Assembly (NCBI GenBank): GCA_021648755.1
Contig: JAKISG010000012.1
Coordinates: 1-60,094, forward strand
Direction: 5' to 3'
Length of the DNA: 60,094 nt
Source: Flavobacteriaceae bacterium
GTDB lineage: Bacteria > Bacteroidota > Bacteroidia > Flavobacteriales > Flavobacteriaceae
Part shown: in pieces, positions 45,708-53,667 of the stretch
Position numbering within the stretch: the first letter of the stretch is position 1
Layout of the letters: every line of letters starts with the position of its first letter
The notes under the pieces: model-generated
Told to the model about the DNA's origin: nothing
The model's database searches: none
The model's input: the letters and a program-made list of their open reading frames with translations, nothing else
Position numbers and translations under genes: made by a program

Positions 45708-46454
45708 TTATTTGCCGTTAATTAGTTTTAAGTAATTTTTCAACTCTTCTTTTTTTCCTCTCCTATTTGCATAGCGTAATAATTTACTTTCATTGATAGC
45801 ATATTTAGAAAACGCATTTTTATAAATGGTTTTCATTTCATTGCCTTGATAGGCAGAAAATATAATTTTGCCACAGAATATATCAACTAATATCTTTTCT
45901 AAGGATGAAGTCTGTATATTATCAATGTTTATTGTAGGGGATTCGGTAATTAATACTTTTACAATTATCACATTTTTGTTATCTGTAACATATCTTTCAA
46001 ATACTTCTTTACTTGGTTCTAAAAAAACATTCTTTTTTTGTTCTTTTAAATGAATAAAAATAGATTGAGTTATCTCTTTTTCCACTTCTACAATTTGAAA
46101 GTGTTGATTAGTTTGATGAATAGAAAATTCATTTAAACAAGATGTATTCCAGATACATAAGTCTAAAAAAGGGAATTCCTTTTTTATTTTTTTATGTAGT
46201 GATTTTTGTTCAGGAGTGATTTCAGGAAGATAATAGTTTGTTTCTCTAAGAGTAAACTTGCCTCTTCCAGTTCTTTTAAGTATTCCTTTTTTTACGAGTG
46301 AAAATATTCGCCAATTAGTAGTCGTTTTACTTAGTTTTGGCTCATTTTTTTTAAAAAATTCAACAATCTCTTTTGTTTTAAAACTATCTTTAGTTTTAAA
46401 GAATGTTTTAAATTCATCAATATGTAATTTGTCTTTGCTGATATTTATTTCAAT
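45708..46454 (-). CDS. AbiEi/DUF6577-like antitoxin and repressor, start codon degenerated
   Basis: The open frame runs from 46454, much further upstream than a GTG at 46085 would suggest. It encodes a winged-helix N-terminus (KEIVEFFKKNEPKLSKTTTN, then WRIFSLVKKGILKRTGRGKF) and a C-terminal domain with DLCIWNTSCLNEFSIHQ and LEKILVDIFCGKIIF. This is the AbiEi/DUF6577 antitoxin type. No ATG, GTG or TTG stands at the right place. The frame begins with ATT-GAA-ATA, as if ATG had mutated. Either ATT is used or the gene is silent. It precedes the broken AbiEii gene. Confidence 0.7.
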   Translation of the reverse strand: MEINISKDKLHIDEFKTFFKTKDSFKTKEIVEFFKKNEPKLSKTTTNWRIFSLVKKGILKRTGRGKFTLRETNYYLPEITPEQKSLHKKIKKEFPFLDLCIWNTSCLNEFSIHQTNQHFQIVEVEKEITQSIFIHLKEQKKNVFLEPSKEVFERYVTDNKNVIIVKVLITESPTINIDNIQTSSLEKILVDIFCGKIIFSAYQGNEMKTIYKNAFSKYAINESKLLRYANRRGKKEELKNYLKLINGK

Positions 46455-46483
46455 TTAATTTTGCAAATATAACAAACTATATT

Positions 46484-46509
46484 TTGGCAACAAAGTATTT
46501 TACTGCCAA
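46484..46509 (-). promoter_or_regulatory. Inverted-repeat operator candidate upstream of the AbiEi gene
   Basis: TTGGCA at 46484-46489 and TGCCAA at 46504-46509 form an inverted repeat 30 bases before the AbiEi frame. AbiEi proteins repress their own operon at such repeats. A related TTTGGCAGTAAA lies between the two abi genes at 45691-45702. Confidence 0.5.
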
Positions 46510-46571
46510 TTATTAGTTTTTTTTAGTATTGGAAAATTTTACTCTTTTATTTTTTTTGCATTGGAATTGAG

Positions 46572-46610
46572 CCTTTACTTTGTATTCGATTATTTATTGT
46601 AATTTTAAAA
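46572..46610 (+). repeat. 39-bp repeat shared with the IS110 fragment, and following hairpin
   Basis: The 39 bases starting CCTTTACTTTGTATTCG recur at 49140-49178 with one mismatch. The next segment (46608-46687) folds into a hairpin through AAAGAGAAACTGAGG and CCTCAGCCTTCTCTTT. The whole stretch 46510-46760 is without a gene and looks like remains of insertion sequences. Confidence 0.6.
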
Positions 46611-46760
46611 AGAGAAACTGAGGTGAACTTTGTTATGTAGCCAGTTTTAAAGAACTATCCAACGCATTAGTCCTCAGCCTTCTCTTTCAAGTTGAATTAG
46701 CATCAAATAGAATGATAGATTTTTAGATCTACTAAAGGCTTTAATGTTATAATTTAGCCC

Positions 46761-46941
46761 CCAACAAGCAAAGACTTGTTTTTTACTTAAATCAAATAAA
46801 AGGTGAAATATTAGAACAAATAAACACTTGTAAAGAACTTAAAAATTTGAAATTTACCTCATTTTAAAAATTGAGTTTATCCTAAAAACCGCTTAAATCA
46901 ATTATTCTTGACATTTTATGTCTCTTGCGCAACGATTACCA
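46761..46941 (+). repeat. Long direct repeat, left copy
   Basis: These 181 bases are almost identical to 57552-57734 (two substitutions and one two-base indel that I can see). The first part is the tail of a transposase gene (LVFYLNQIKGEILEQINTCK). The last part, TTGCGCAACGATTACCA, runs into the boundary of the ATP-grasp module. The two copies bracket the restriction-modification block. Confidence 0.92.
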
Positions 46942-47821
46942 GTGTTCTACGCAGTTTTTTTTCAGTTCATTATAATATTCATTCCTATTCGCATTGTCTG
47001 GAAGTCCAGCAACTTGTCCATCTCCTAATTCCATTATTATCCAACCTCCATTTTTCTTTTTAGCAACATCCATTGTAAAGAAATTGCTTTCTATTTTCTC
47101 AGCTATATTTTGGAAGAAATCAATGTCTGGTTTTTCAGAATCATAATTCCCTTCGTCCCAATAATTAAATATTTGAACAACTTTTTTATTTAAGAAAACA
47201 ATTCTAAACTCTTTCGTTAATGGCATTTTACTTTTTGAGTGTTCAGTTAGAAATTCCAACTCAATAAACTCTCGGAAAACAATTCCTTCATTCAAATAAT
47301 CTCCTCGTAGTTCAATAAATCGATTGACTATTTTCTGAACATTCTTTTTGTCAGATGCGTTTGGTATAAAGCAAGCATCATTCCAATTGTGCTTTTCTGA
47401 TTTCACATAATCTTTTACAATTATCGGCTTATTTCCAAATTCATATATTGTTTTCGGAAATGCCTTTAGTCCTATTCGATTTTGGTGTTTCGTCAATTAT
47501 TTTGTCATATGATTCTGGTAAGTAATGACAATGTTTGTATTCCGTTGGATTGTTAATCAACTGAATATTCTTTTTTAAAAGTCCGTTGTAGAATTTTTCG
47601 TAAATTTTAGGTGTCATCATCCAACCTCGATAAATTCCTAATTCTTTTTTTTCGGAACCTTTAATGAATTTCAGAGCATTATTTATATTTCCGTCTGTGA
47701 TTTCCTCAAAACTGAAGATTTCAGTTTCAAATCCGTTTTCTTTCGCAGAATTAAATTCAGTTTCATAGTCAGGTTCGACTATTTTATTATCAATTACGCT
47801 ATCGTTAAATATAATTTTCAT
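46936..47821 (-). pseudogene. ATP-grasp (R2K-clade) protein with frameshift
   Basis: The start is the ATG at 47821. The first frame runs to 47441 (EIFSFEEITDGNINNALKFI, then GIYRGWMMTPKIYEKFYNGL and NNPTEYKHCHYLPESY). The similarity then continues in a second frame to 46936 (KPIIVKDYVKSEKHNWNDAC, then EFRIVFLNKKVVQIFNYW and GGWIIMELGDGQVAGLP). This is the R2K type of ATP-grasp enzyme, which may ligate or modify RNA or peptides. The frame changes between 47441 and 47496. Its last codons are formed by the module-boundary repeat. The gene is probably inactive. Confidence 0.75.
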
Positions 47822-47845
47822 TGGTTTAGTCAAATTGCGTAGAAC
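46944..47845 (-). mobile_element. Cassette-like module A (ATP-grasp), bounded by GTTCTACGCA inverted repeat
   Basis: GTTCTACGCA followed by GT stands at 46944-46955, overlapping the gene end. The same ten bases in inverted orientation, followed by AT, stand at 47845-47834, just upstream of the start. The unit holds one gene and about 25 bases of flank. Confidence 0.7.
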
Positions 47846-47964
47846 GATTGGTATAAGGTTAGTAGCGTTTTAAAGAGTCGAAACTTTCAGTTTGACATAG
47901 AACTTTATTAAAAGAACTGAACTTTAAATTTAGCACTATGTAGCCATTAACTATACAGATTGTT
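47843..47964. repeat. attC-like imperfect palindrome between modules A and B (122 bp)
   Basis: The spacer begins AACGATTGGTATAAGGTTAG and ends with the near reverse complement (TAGCCATTAACTATACAGAT then TGTT). The reverse complement of the end, AACAATCTGTATAGTTAATG, pairs with the start over about 24 bases with bulges. Its length is close to that of Vibrio integron repeats. No gene lies inside. Confidence 0.65.
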
Positions 47965-47972
47965 GGCAGTAG

Positions 47973-48419
47973 TTAATTTGTAAGTATCTTAATGTATTTC
48001 CGTTTCACATTTTTTGAGTTTTTTAAACAATTTATCAATTGACTAAATAACTCATCTTTCATTTTTCCCCAAATATAATAATCGGTTCCTTCAAAAGGAT
48101 AAATCTCATTCATTGAAGCAGTACTATAAGTGTCTATTTGGTGTCCATAAATATGTGTGGAGAAATCAAACTGTTTATTACAATCAGTGACTAATGTTTT
48201 TGGAGAAATAACAAAACAGTTAAAGTTAATTTCAGGTAATTCTACACAACCTTGTTCAATTGTTTCTTTTTCAGGAATTGAATCTTTCCGTGTTGGTAAT
48301 GATGCCAAAATATTAGATTCTGGAGCAACCTTTAGTACAATAAAATATTTTGCTTTTGCAGTATTTCCATTTTTGAAATAAAACGGGTCAAAGTAAAGTA
48401 TATTCCCTTCTTCAAGCAT
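47973..48419 (-). CDS. MazF/PemK-like toxin partner of the Panacea protein
   Basis: A 148-residue cytoplasmic protein that begins with EGNILYFDPFYFKNGNTAKA, then KYFIVLKVAPESNILASLPT. This is the small SH3-like barrel start of MazF/PemK and related toxins. A second part reads FSTHIYGHQIDTYSTASM. The usual MazF Arg and Thr/Ser positions are plausible but not certain. It starts one base after the stop of the Panacea gene, so the two are translationally linked. The expected activity is growth arrest by RNA cleavage or a related mechanism. This is inference from fold and context. Confidence 0.65.
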   Translation of the reverse strand: MLEEGNILYFDPFYFKNGNTAKAKYFIVLKVAPESNILASLPTRKDSIPEKETIEQGCVELPEINFNCFVISPKTLVTDCNKQFDFSTHIYGHQIDTYSTASMNEIYPFEGTDYYIWGKMKDELFSQLINCLKNSKNVKRKYIKILTN

Positions 48420-48420
48420 T

Positions 48421-48996
48421 TTAATTAAATGCTATATAATCGTTATATAGTTCTTTTTTTCTCGAATCGTGATTAACTAATTCACTTAAGTCAATAACAT
48501 ATTCGGTATTGCTAATTACTTCTTTTTCAAGCAATTCAAGTATTGAATTTTCTTTCGCAGTATTGTGCCAAGGAGATTTTTCTCTATGTGTATAAGAAAT
48601 TAATTCTTTTGCAGTTTTATTCCCAAATTCAGAGGTTACTATATTTAATAAATCAATCTCATTTTGAGAAAATTCATCATCTTCAAATTTCACTAAAGGT
48701 GTTATTACTGTTTTCCCTTCTGTTGATAAACTTCTTTCAATATACCCTTTTAAAATTGTCGGAGAAGTAGATAAATCAATAAAAATATCTTCAGAAACAG
48801 GTCCAAATTTCCAAACTTTATACTTTAAGTTTAAAAAAGGGATTCCGCTTTTTTTTATAGATAATTCATCTAAAATATAAAGTAATTTAAGAATTTTAGT
48901 TTTTGATAAATTTTTAATTTTTTCTGCTAAGAAAACGACAGTATTACCAATTTTAGATATTTGATTTGGGCTATATGTAGTGTAAAATTCGCTCAT
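48421..48996 (-). CDS. Panacea (SocA/DUF4065) antitoxin
   Basis: The 191-residue protein has the DUF4065 core: TKILKLLYILDELSIKKSG near residue 33, KVWKFGPVSEDIF near residue 62 and a C-terminal ELISYTHREKSPWHNTAKEN helix-turn region. Panacea-domain proteins neutralise many unrelated toxins encoded directly next to them. Here the partner is the MazF-like gene downstream. The gene order, antitoxin first with a one-base gap, is typical. Both lie in a cassette-like unit. Confidence 0.85.
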   Translation of the reverse strand: MSEFYTTYSPNQISKIGNTVVFLAEKIKNLSKTKILKLLYILDELSIKKSGIPFLNLKYKVWKFGPVSEDIFIDLSTSPTILKGYIERSLSTEGKTVITPLVKFEDDEFSQNEIDLLNIVTSEFGNKTAKELISYTHREKSPWHNTAKENSILELLEKEVISNTEYVIDLSELVNHDSRKKELYNDYIAFN

Positions 48997-49127
48997 TGTT
49001 GTTCTTTCAAACGTTTTGCAAAGATATATATTATAAATATAACTATGAAATAATTATGCCTTTATTTATTCACCTCTTTTTCTGTTAAGATACTCGTTTT
49101 TTTTGTTCCGAAATTACTGCCAACGAT

Positions 49128-49577
49128 TTGTATATGAAACCTTTACTTTGTATTCGATTATTTATTGTAAATTTAAAAACAAATTACGAACTTGTAAAAA
49201 GTATTCCAGGGATTGGGCCACAAACAAGTATTTATTTACTGATAGTAACTAAAAACTTCACTGCGTTTAATGATGCAAGAAAATTGGCTTGTTACGCAGG
49301 TGTTGCACCATTTCCATATCAATCTGGAACGAGTATTAATGGAAGAACAAAAGTGCATCATTTTGCAGATAAAAAACTTAAGTCATTAATAAATATGTGT
49401 GCCTTAAATGCTAAACGATGGGATGCTCAAATAAGTACTTATTATGAAAAAAAAGTAGCAGAAGGGAAAAACAAAATGTTGGTAATGAACAATGTTAGAA
49501 ATAAACTTTTACATAGAGTTTTTGCTGTTATAAAACGTCAAACACCTTATGTAAATACATATAAATTTGTTGCGTAA
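49128..49577 (+). pseudogene. IS110-family transposase, C-terminal fragment
   Basis: The frame encodes the C-terminal Transposase_20 domain of IS110-type enzymes: ELVKSIPGIGPQTSIYLLIV, then KLACYAGVAPFPYQSGTSIN, a GRTKVHHFADKKLKSLINMC segment and the final KRQTPYV. The N-terminal DEDD catalytic domain is missing, so it is inactive. It has replaced the spacer next to module B just after AACGATTTGTATATG. It shares 39 bases at its left border with 46572-46610, which suggests that other pieces of the same insertion are spread through the island. Confidence 0.88.
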
Positions 49578-49620
49578 AAATAATTGCATTTTTATTTGGT
49601 TTTATCCATAGAATGCGTTG

Positions 49621-49697
49621 GCAAGACATACTCTTTTGCAATTTTGCCTTGTGCTGTTGGCTTTTTTGAGCGAATTGCAAATGTGTATGGCTTATGC
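49621..49697 (-). terminator. Large imperfect hairpin behind hsdR
   Basis: GCAAGACATACTCTTTTGCA and its near complement (TGCAAATGTGTATGGCTTAT) form an imperfect palindrome directly behind the hsdR stop codon. It could serve as a terminator. It also resembles the cassette spacers in general style (GTTGGC at both borders). Confidence 0.45.
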
Positions 49698-49709
49698 GTT
49701 GGCTATTCA

Positions 49710-52604
49710 TTATGGTCTTGTTATTCCGTTTATAAATGTCTCTACAAACCCTAAAATCTTTTCCGTTACTCTTTCCGCTACTGTTTTTCTTTCTTTTAGG
49801 CTTGGTCGTGTGTTCATCATTCCTATTACTTCATCTCGTAATGGTTTCTTTTCTGTAAATAGATAATTTCCGATTACTTCTTGCAATTTATCTGCATTTA
49901 AGTTTTCTTCTTGGCTTAATTTGTCTAACGCCAATATGCGTTCTTTTCCCCAAAAGTTTTCAAATTCTTCTGATATATCGTCTGAATCTTCAATTACAGG
50001 TAAATTTTCTTGAATAAATCGTTCTATCAGTTCTCGTTTGCTACGCATTTTGGCATCTCCTGCCATCATTTCAAGGATTGCTTTTTTCTGCTGTTCTTGT
50101 TCTTCTGCTGTTGCGTTTTTCAGTTTTGCTAATAGTTTCAAGATATAAGCAACATTTATTTCATCTCTGTGAATCAATTCCAATTCAAAATCAACATCAT
50201 TTAAAATAGATACTTTCTCTATTTGATTATGGTTTTTTGCTTTGTCATATAAATCCAAATATTTGCTTTTGTAATCTTCAAAAGATTGCTCTTCCATTGA
50301 TAAATCAGCAAAATCAAATTCTGTAAAAGTTGCCATTACATTTTTTAAACGCATTAGTTCTCTAAATGCCTTTATAAATTCTAACTCTTCATCTTCACTT
50401 GGCAAATCGTTTACACTATTTACGGTTGGTGCAATTTGCAATAAGGTTATAAATGCCAAATTGAATTTAGCAACATATTCTTCATAAGGTTGCATTATGA
50501 TTTCATCTTTCGCATTGAGATTTGAAAATAACGAAATAGCATCATCTGTAGCGTTTTTCAAATTACGGAAACAAACAATATTTCCTTGTGATTTTAATTC
50601 GTTTAATATCCTGTTTGTTCTTGAATAGGCTTGAATTAAACCGTGATAACGCAAGTTTTTATCTACATACAAAGTATTCAAGGTTTTGCTGTCAAAACCT
50701 GTTAAAAACATATTTACAACTAATAAAACATCAATCTGTTTGTGTTTTACTCGCTTTGCTACATCATTGTAATAATTGTAAAAACTCTTACTGTCTTTTG
50801 TAGTAAAATTAGTGCTAAATTGCTTGTTGTAATCACCAATAAATTCTTCTAAATAATCTCTCGTATGTTGTGTTTGATATTCCGCTTGTGGTTCTGCTGC
50901 AATGCTTAATTCAGGTGTTTCAAACTCATTATCAAAAACGCCAATATTATCACTTCCAAAAGTGCCTTTGTCTTCTTCATTGGCTTCATAAGAAAATATG
51001 GTTGCAATACGCAAATTATGTTTACCTGCTTCTTTTTTCTTTTGAAACAGTTTATAATACTCAATTACTGGCGTAAATCCTGTTTTTACATCCTTTTGCG
51101 AAACACAAAATATACTTGTAAATTCTCTGCTGTGTGTTTTACGATTGTGATTAGCAATGATGTAATCTGTAATGTTGTTTAAGCGTTCTGGTGCATTCAT
51201 TACTTCTGCTTCATCAATGGCTTCTACATCAATATCGGCAATGTGGTCTTTCTTTTTGAATGTACTGATGTATTCTATCGAGAATTTCAATACATTTTCA
51301 TCTCTTATGGCATCTGTAATCACATATTTATGCAATATTTTGCCAAAAAGCATTGAAGTTGTTCGTTTACCAAATTCATTTGTTCCTGCATTCTTTTCAA
51401 AAATAGGCGTTCCTGTAAAACCAAACATTTGACAATTAGTAAAAAATGCTTTTATATCGTTATGTGTTTTCCCAAATTGCGAACGGTGACATTCATCAAA
51501 AATATATACAATTCTCTCGTCTTTGATGGTTTCCATTCTGCTCAAATACCTTGATTTGCTTATTGCAGTATTTAGTTTCTGAATGGTTGTAACAATTAGT
51601 TTATTATCGCCAACTAATTGTTTTACCAATGTGTTGGTGTTGTTTGTACCGTCAATACTTCCTTTACTAAAAGCGTTAAATTCTTTGGTGGTTTGGTAAT
51701 CTAAATCTCTGCGGTCAACTACAAAAACCACTTTATGTACTTTGGGTAAATTGGTTAATATTTGTGCCGTTTTAAAAGAGGTTAGTGTTTTTCCAGAACC
51801 TGTGGTATGCCAAATATAACCGTAATCTGTTGTGTTTTTTACTCGCTCAACAATGGCTTCTACAGCATAAAATTGATAAGGTCGCAATACCATCAAAATT
51901 TTATCCGATTCTTGTAAGACAACATATTTGGTTATCATTTTTGACAAATGACAAGGTTCTAAAAAGATGTCTGTAAAACTCGATAATTGCGTAATGTGTT
52001 TATTCTTAACGTCTGACCAATAAAAAGTTTGTTTAAAACTACGTGCTTTTATAGGACTGTTGGCATAGTATTTTGAATTGACACCATTGCTAATTACAAA
52101 TATTTGGATAAACTGAAACAAGCCATTTCCTGCTCCATAACTGTGTCTTTCGTATCTATTTATTTGGTTAAAGGCTTCTTTGAGTTCTAAACCTCTACGC
52201 TTTAGTTCTACTTGTACCAATGGCAAACCATTGATTAATATAGTTACATCATAGCGGTTTTTAAAAGCACCTTCCATTGTTACTTGTTGGGTAACTTGAA
52301 ATTCGTTTTTACACCAATGTATTTGGTTAATCAATTCTACCGTTTTGTTTTCGCCTTTATCGTTGGTAAAAGGTACACGGTCTCTGAGTATTTTGGCTCT
52401 TTGAAATATATTGCCTTTGTTAATGTAGTTTAGTATTTGCTTAAAGTCATTGTCTGAAAGTGTAATATTATTATGAACTTCTAATTGGCTTTTTAGATTC
52501 GCCAATAAATCGGTTTCATCTTTTATGACAACAGATTTGTAACCCAATTTTTGTAATTGAGCCAATAGATTGTTTTCTAATATTTGTTCGGGTTGTGTGG
52601 TCAT
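49710..52604 (-). CDS. hsdR: Type I restriction endonuclease subunit HsdR
   Basis: The 964-residue motor and nuclease subunit is intact. The N-terminal nuclease shows Asp119, Glu133 and Lys135 in a YDVTILINGLPLVQVELKR segment (PD-ExK type). The helicase part has Walker A GSGKT at residues 269-273 and a DECHRSQFG box near 370. Later SF2 motifs include VNMFLTGFDSK and QAYSRTNR. A helical C-terminal domain follows. It cleaves unmethylated DNA after translocation, with HsdM and HsdS. It is the last gene of the operon, separated from hsdS by the GxxExxY and REP-transposase genes. Confidence 0.95.
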   Translation of the reverse strand: MTTQPEQILENNLLAQLQKLGYKSVVIKDETDLLANLKSQLEVHNNITLSDNDFKQILNYINKGNIFQRAKILRDRVPFTNDKGENKTVELINQIHWCKNEFQVTQQVTMEGAFKNRYDVTILINGLPLVQVELKRRGLELKEAFNQINRYERHSYGAGNGLFQFIQIFVISNGVNSKYYANSPIKARSFKQTFYWSDVKNKHITQLSSFTDIFLEPCHLSKMITKYVVLQESDKILMVLRPYQFYAVEAIVERVKNTTDYGYIWHTTGSGKTLTSFKTAQILTNLPKVHKVVFVVDRRDLDYQTTKEFNAFSKGSIDGTNNTNTLVKQLVGDNKLIVTTIQKLNTAISKSRYLSRMETIKDERIVYIFDECHRSQFGKTHNDIKAFFTNCQMFGFTGTPIFEKNAGTNEFGKRTTSMLFGKILHKYVITDAIRDENVLKFSIEYISTFKKKDHIADIDVEAIDEAEVMNAPERLNNITDYIIANHNRKTHSREFTSIFCVSQKDVKTGFTPVIEYYKLFQKKKEAGKHNLRIATIFSYEANEEDKGTFGSDNIGVFDNEFETPELSIAAEPQAEYQTQHTRDYLEEFIGDYNKQFSTNFTTKDSKSFYNYYNDVAKRVKHKQIDVLLVVNMFLTGFDSKTLNTLYVDKNLRYHGLIQAYSRTNRILNELKSQGNIVCFRNLKNATDDAISLFSNLNAKDEIIMQPYEEYVAKFNLAFITLLQIAPTVNSVNDLPSEDEELEFIKAFRELMRLKNVMATFTEFDFADLSMEEQSFEDYKSKYLDLYDKAKNHNQIEKVSILNDVDFELELIHRDEINVAYILKLLAKLKNATAEEQEQQKKAILEMMAGDAKMRSKRELIERFIQENLPVIEDSDDISEEFENFWGKERILALDKLSQEENLNADKLQEVIGNYLFTEKKPLRDEVIGMMNTRPSLKERKTVAERVTEKILGFVETFINGITRP

Positions 52605-52641
52605 ACTTTTGCTTTCAATTTTTTAACAGGTCGCCATTCTG

Positions 52642-52711
52642 GTATTGCTCCAGAGGAGCAATACTGTTCGTAGCACCATAGGTGCAAATATTGTTGTAGC
52701 ACCTTAGGTGC
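52642..52711. repeat. Three REP-like hairpins between hsdR and the RAYT gene
   Basis: GTATTGCTCC/GGAGCAATAC is a perfect 10-bp stem. Two shorter hairpins GCACC-ATA-GGTGC and GCACC-TTA-GGTGC follow, both preceded by the tetranucleotide GTAG, which is typical of REP elements. Confidence 0.8.
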
Positions 52712-52730
52712 GAACTGTTAATTATTGCTA

Positions 52731-53192
52731 TTAATCTATCCATTCAAATAAATATTTTTCATTGTAATCAATATCAAATTTTTCAAGAAAGTTGATATAT
52801 TCTTCCTTGAATGTTCGTTTTTTATGATGCTCTTCTTGATTCAAAATATATTTCACCACATTATCTATCTGACTTTTTGAATATGAAAATGCACCAAATC
52901 CTTCTTGCCAATTAAATTTTCCATTTACCCAATTATTATCGGATATAAATTTTGATGAACCCGCTTTTACATCTCTTACCAAATCGGAAATTGAAATATT
53001 GGGTTTCAGTCCTACTAATAAATGAATATGGTCAGGCATTGCAAAAATGGCTAATAATTTTTGATTGCGTTTTGTTATAATACCTGTTATATATTTATGC
53101 AATTCTTCACGGTTTTGTTTGGGTATTAGGCTTTGCCTGCCTTTTACGGTGAAAACAATTTGAATGTATATTTGTGTGTATGTGTTTGCCAT
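52731..53192 (-). CDS. REP-associated tyrosine transposase (RAYT, Y1 HUH)
   Basis: A complete 153-residue HUH single-strand transposase. The metal-binding motif is in FAMPDHIHLLVGL near residue 52. The catalytic Tyr is probably in the FSYSKSQIDNVVKYILNQEE helix near residue 115. The start is ANTYTQIYIQIVFTVKGRQ, typical of the IS200-like and RAYT group. Hairpins with GTAG and CAGTTCG heads flank it on both sides, as expected for a domesticated transposase spreading REP elements. It sits inside the hsd operon between hsdS and hsdR. Confidence 0.92.
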   Translation of the reverse strand: MANTYTQIYIQIVFTVKGRQSLIPKQNREELHKYITGIITKRNQKLLAIFAMPDHIHLLVGLKPNISISDLVRDVKAGSSKFISDNNWVNGKFNWQEGFGAFSYSKSQIDNVVKYILNQEEHHKKRTFKEEYINFLEKFDIDYNEKYLFEWID

Positions 53193-53198
53193 ATTTTA

Positions 53199-53267
53199 CA
53201 GTTCGCCCCGCTGGGGCTTTTGTTTCATTATCCTATTTTTTCTACAATCAGTTCGTCCCTCTGGGAC
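53199..53267. repeat. Two REP-like hairpins upstream of the RAYT gene
   Basis: CAGTTCGCCCCGCTGGGGC and CAGTTCGTCCCTCTGGGAC share the head CAGTTCG and have five-base stems. Read on the other strand, the third hairpin on the far side of the RAYT gene has the same head (CAGTTCGCACC). Confidence 0.8.
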
Positions 53268-53284
53268 TAAAGACTGTGCTTATA

Positions 53285-53608
53285 TTACCTTCTTTTTGAA
53301 CTGTTTCCAAAATGGAAATAGTTGAAACCTTGAGCCAAATGCACATCTTCCATTTTTACTAATGCTTTTAGTTCGACCATTACTTTTTCTTCTACTAAAA
53401 AATCGACCCTTCTTCCTCCAATCGGCAAACCATCATAAAACAAAGGCATTTCTAATTCTCTTTCAAATGACAATCCTTGCTTTTTCATTTCAATAGACAA
53501 TGCTCTTTGATAAATTACTTCTTGAAAGCCATTACCCAATACAGAATGCACCTTCATAGCACATCCAATAATCTTATATGTTAATTCATCTTTTATTGTT
53601 TCATTCAT
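53285..53608 (-). CDS. GxxExxY-family protein, shortened C-terminus
   Basis: Start ATG at 53608 is chosen because family members begin with NETIKDELTYKIIGCAM; a longer frame adds a Trp- and Phe-rich stretch without similarity. The name-giving motif GNGFQEVIYQRAL is present, as is the PD-ExK-like core GRRVDFLVEEKVMVELKAL. The usual end (NYLEAF...LLINFGSKSLEFKR) is replaced by NYFHFGNSSKRR, so an internal deletion of about ten residues is likely. The function is unknown. Such genes are often inserted in operons. It lies 60 bases downstream of hsdS. Confidence 0.8.
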   Translation of the reverse strand: MNETIKDELTYKIIGCAMKVHSVLGNGFQEVIYQRALSIEMKKQGLSFERELEMPLFYDGLPIGGRRVDFLVEEKVMVELKALVKMEDVHLAQGFNYFHFGNSSKRR

Positions 53609-53667
53609 AATCTCTCCTTTAAAAAATCCAAAAATCCATCCATCCCAAAAATCCAAATTCTGACAAT

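Larger units (their letters stand above)
47962..49124 (-). mobile_element. Cassette-like module B (toxin-antitoxin), bounded by GTTGGCAGTA inverted repeat
   Basis: GTTGGCAGTA followed by GT stands at 47962-47973 next to the toxin stop codon. The inverted copy followed by AT stands at 49124-49113 upstream of the antitoxin gene. The two-gene operon fills the unit. Confidence 0.7.

Noticed and set aside
46258..46458. Plus-strand 66-codon frame near the AbiEi gene
   Set aside because: It is antisense to the winged-helix part of the AbiEi-like frame, which has clear family similarity.
49618..49866. Plus-strand 82-codon frame at the end of hsdR
   Set aside because: It is antisense to the end of hsdR and covers the hairpin behind it; no family similarity is seen.
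52675..52711. Possible CRISPR-like repeats next to the RAYT gene
   Set aside because: The repeated units are short hairpins with GTAG heads and no regular spacers, as expected for REP elements and not for a CRISPR array.
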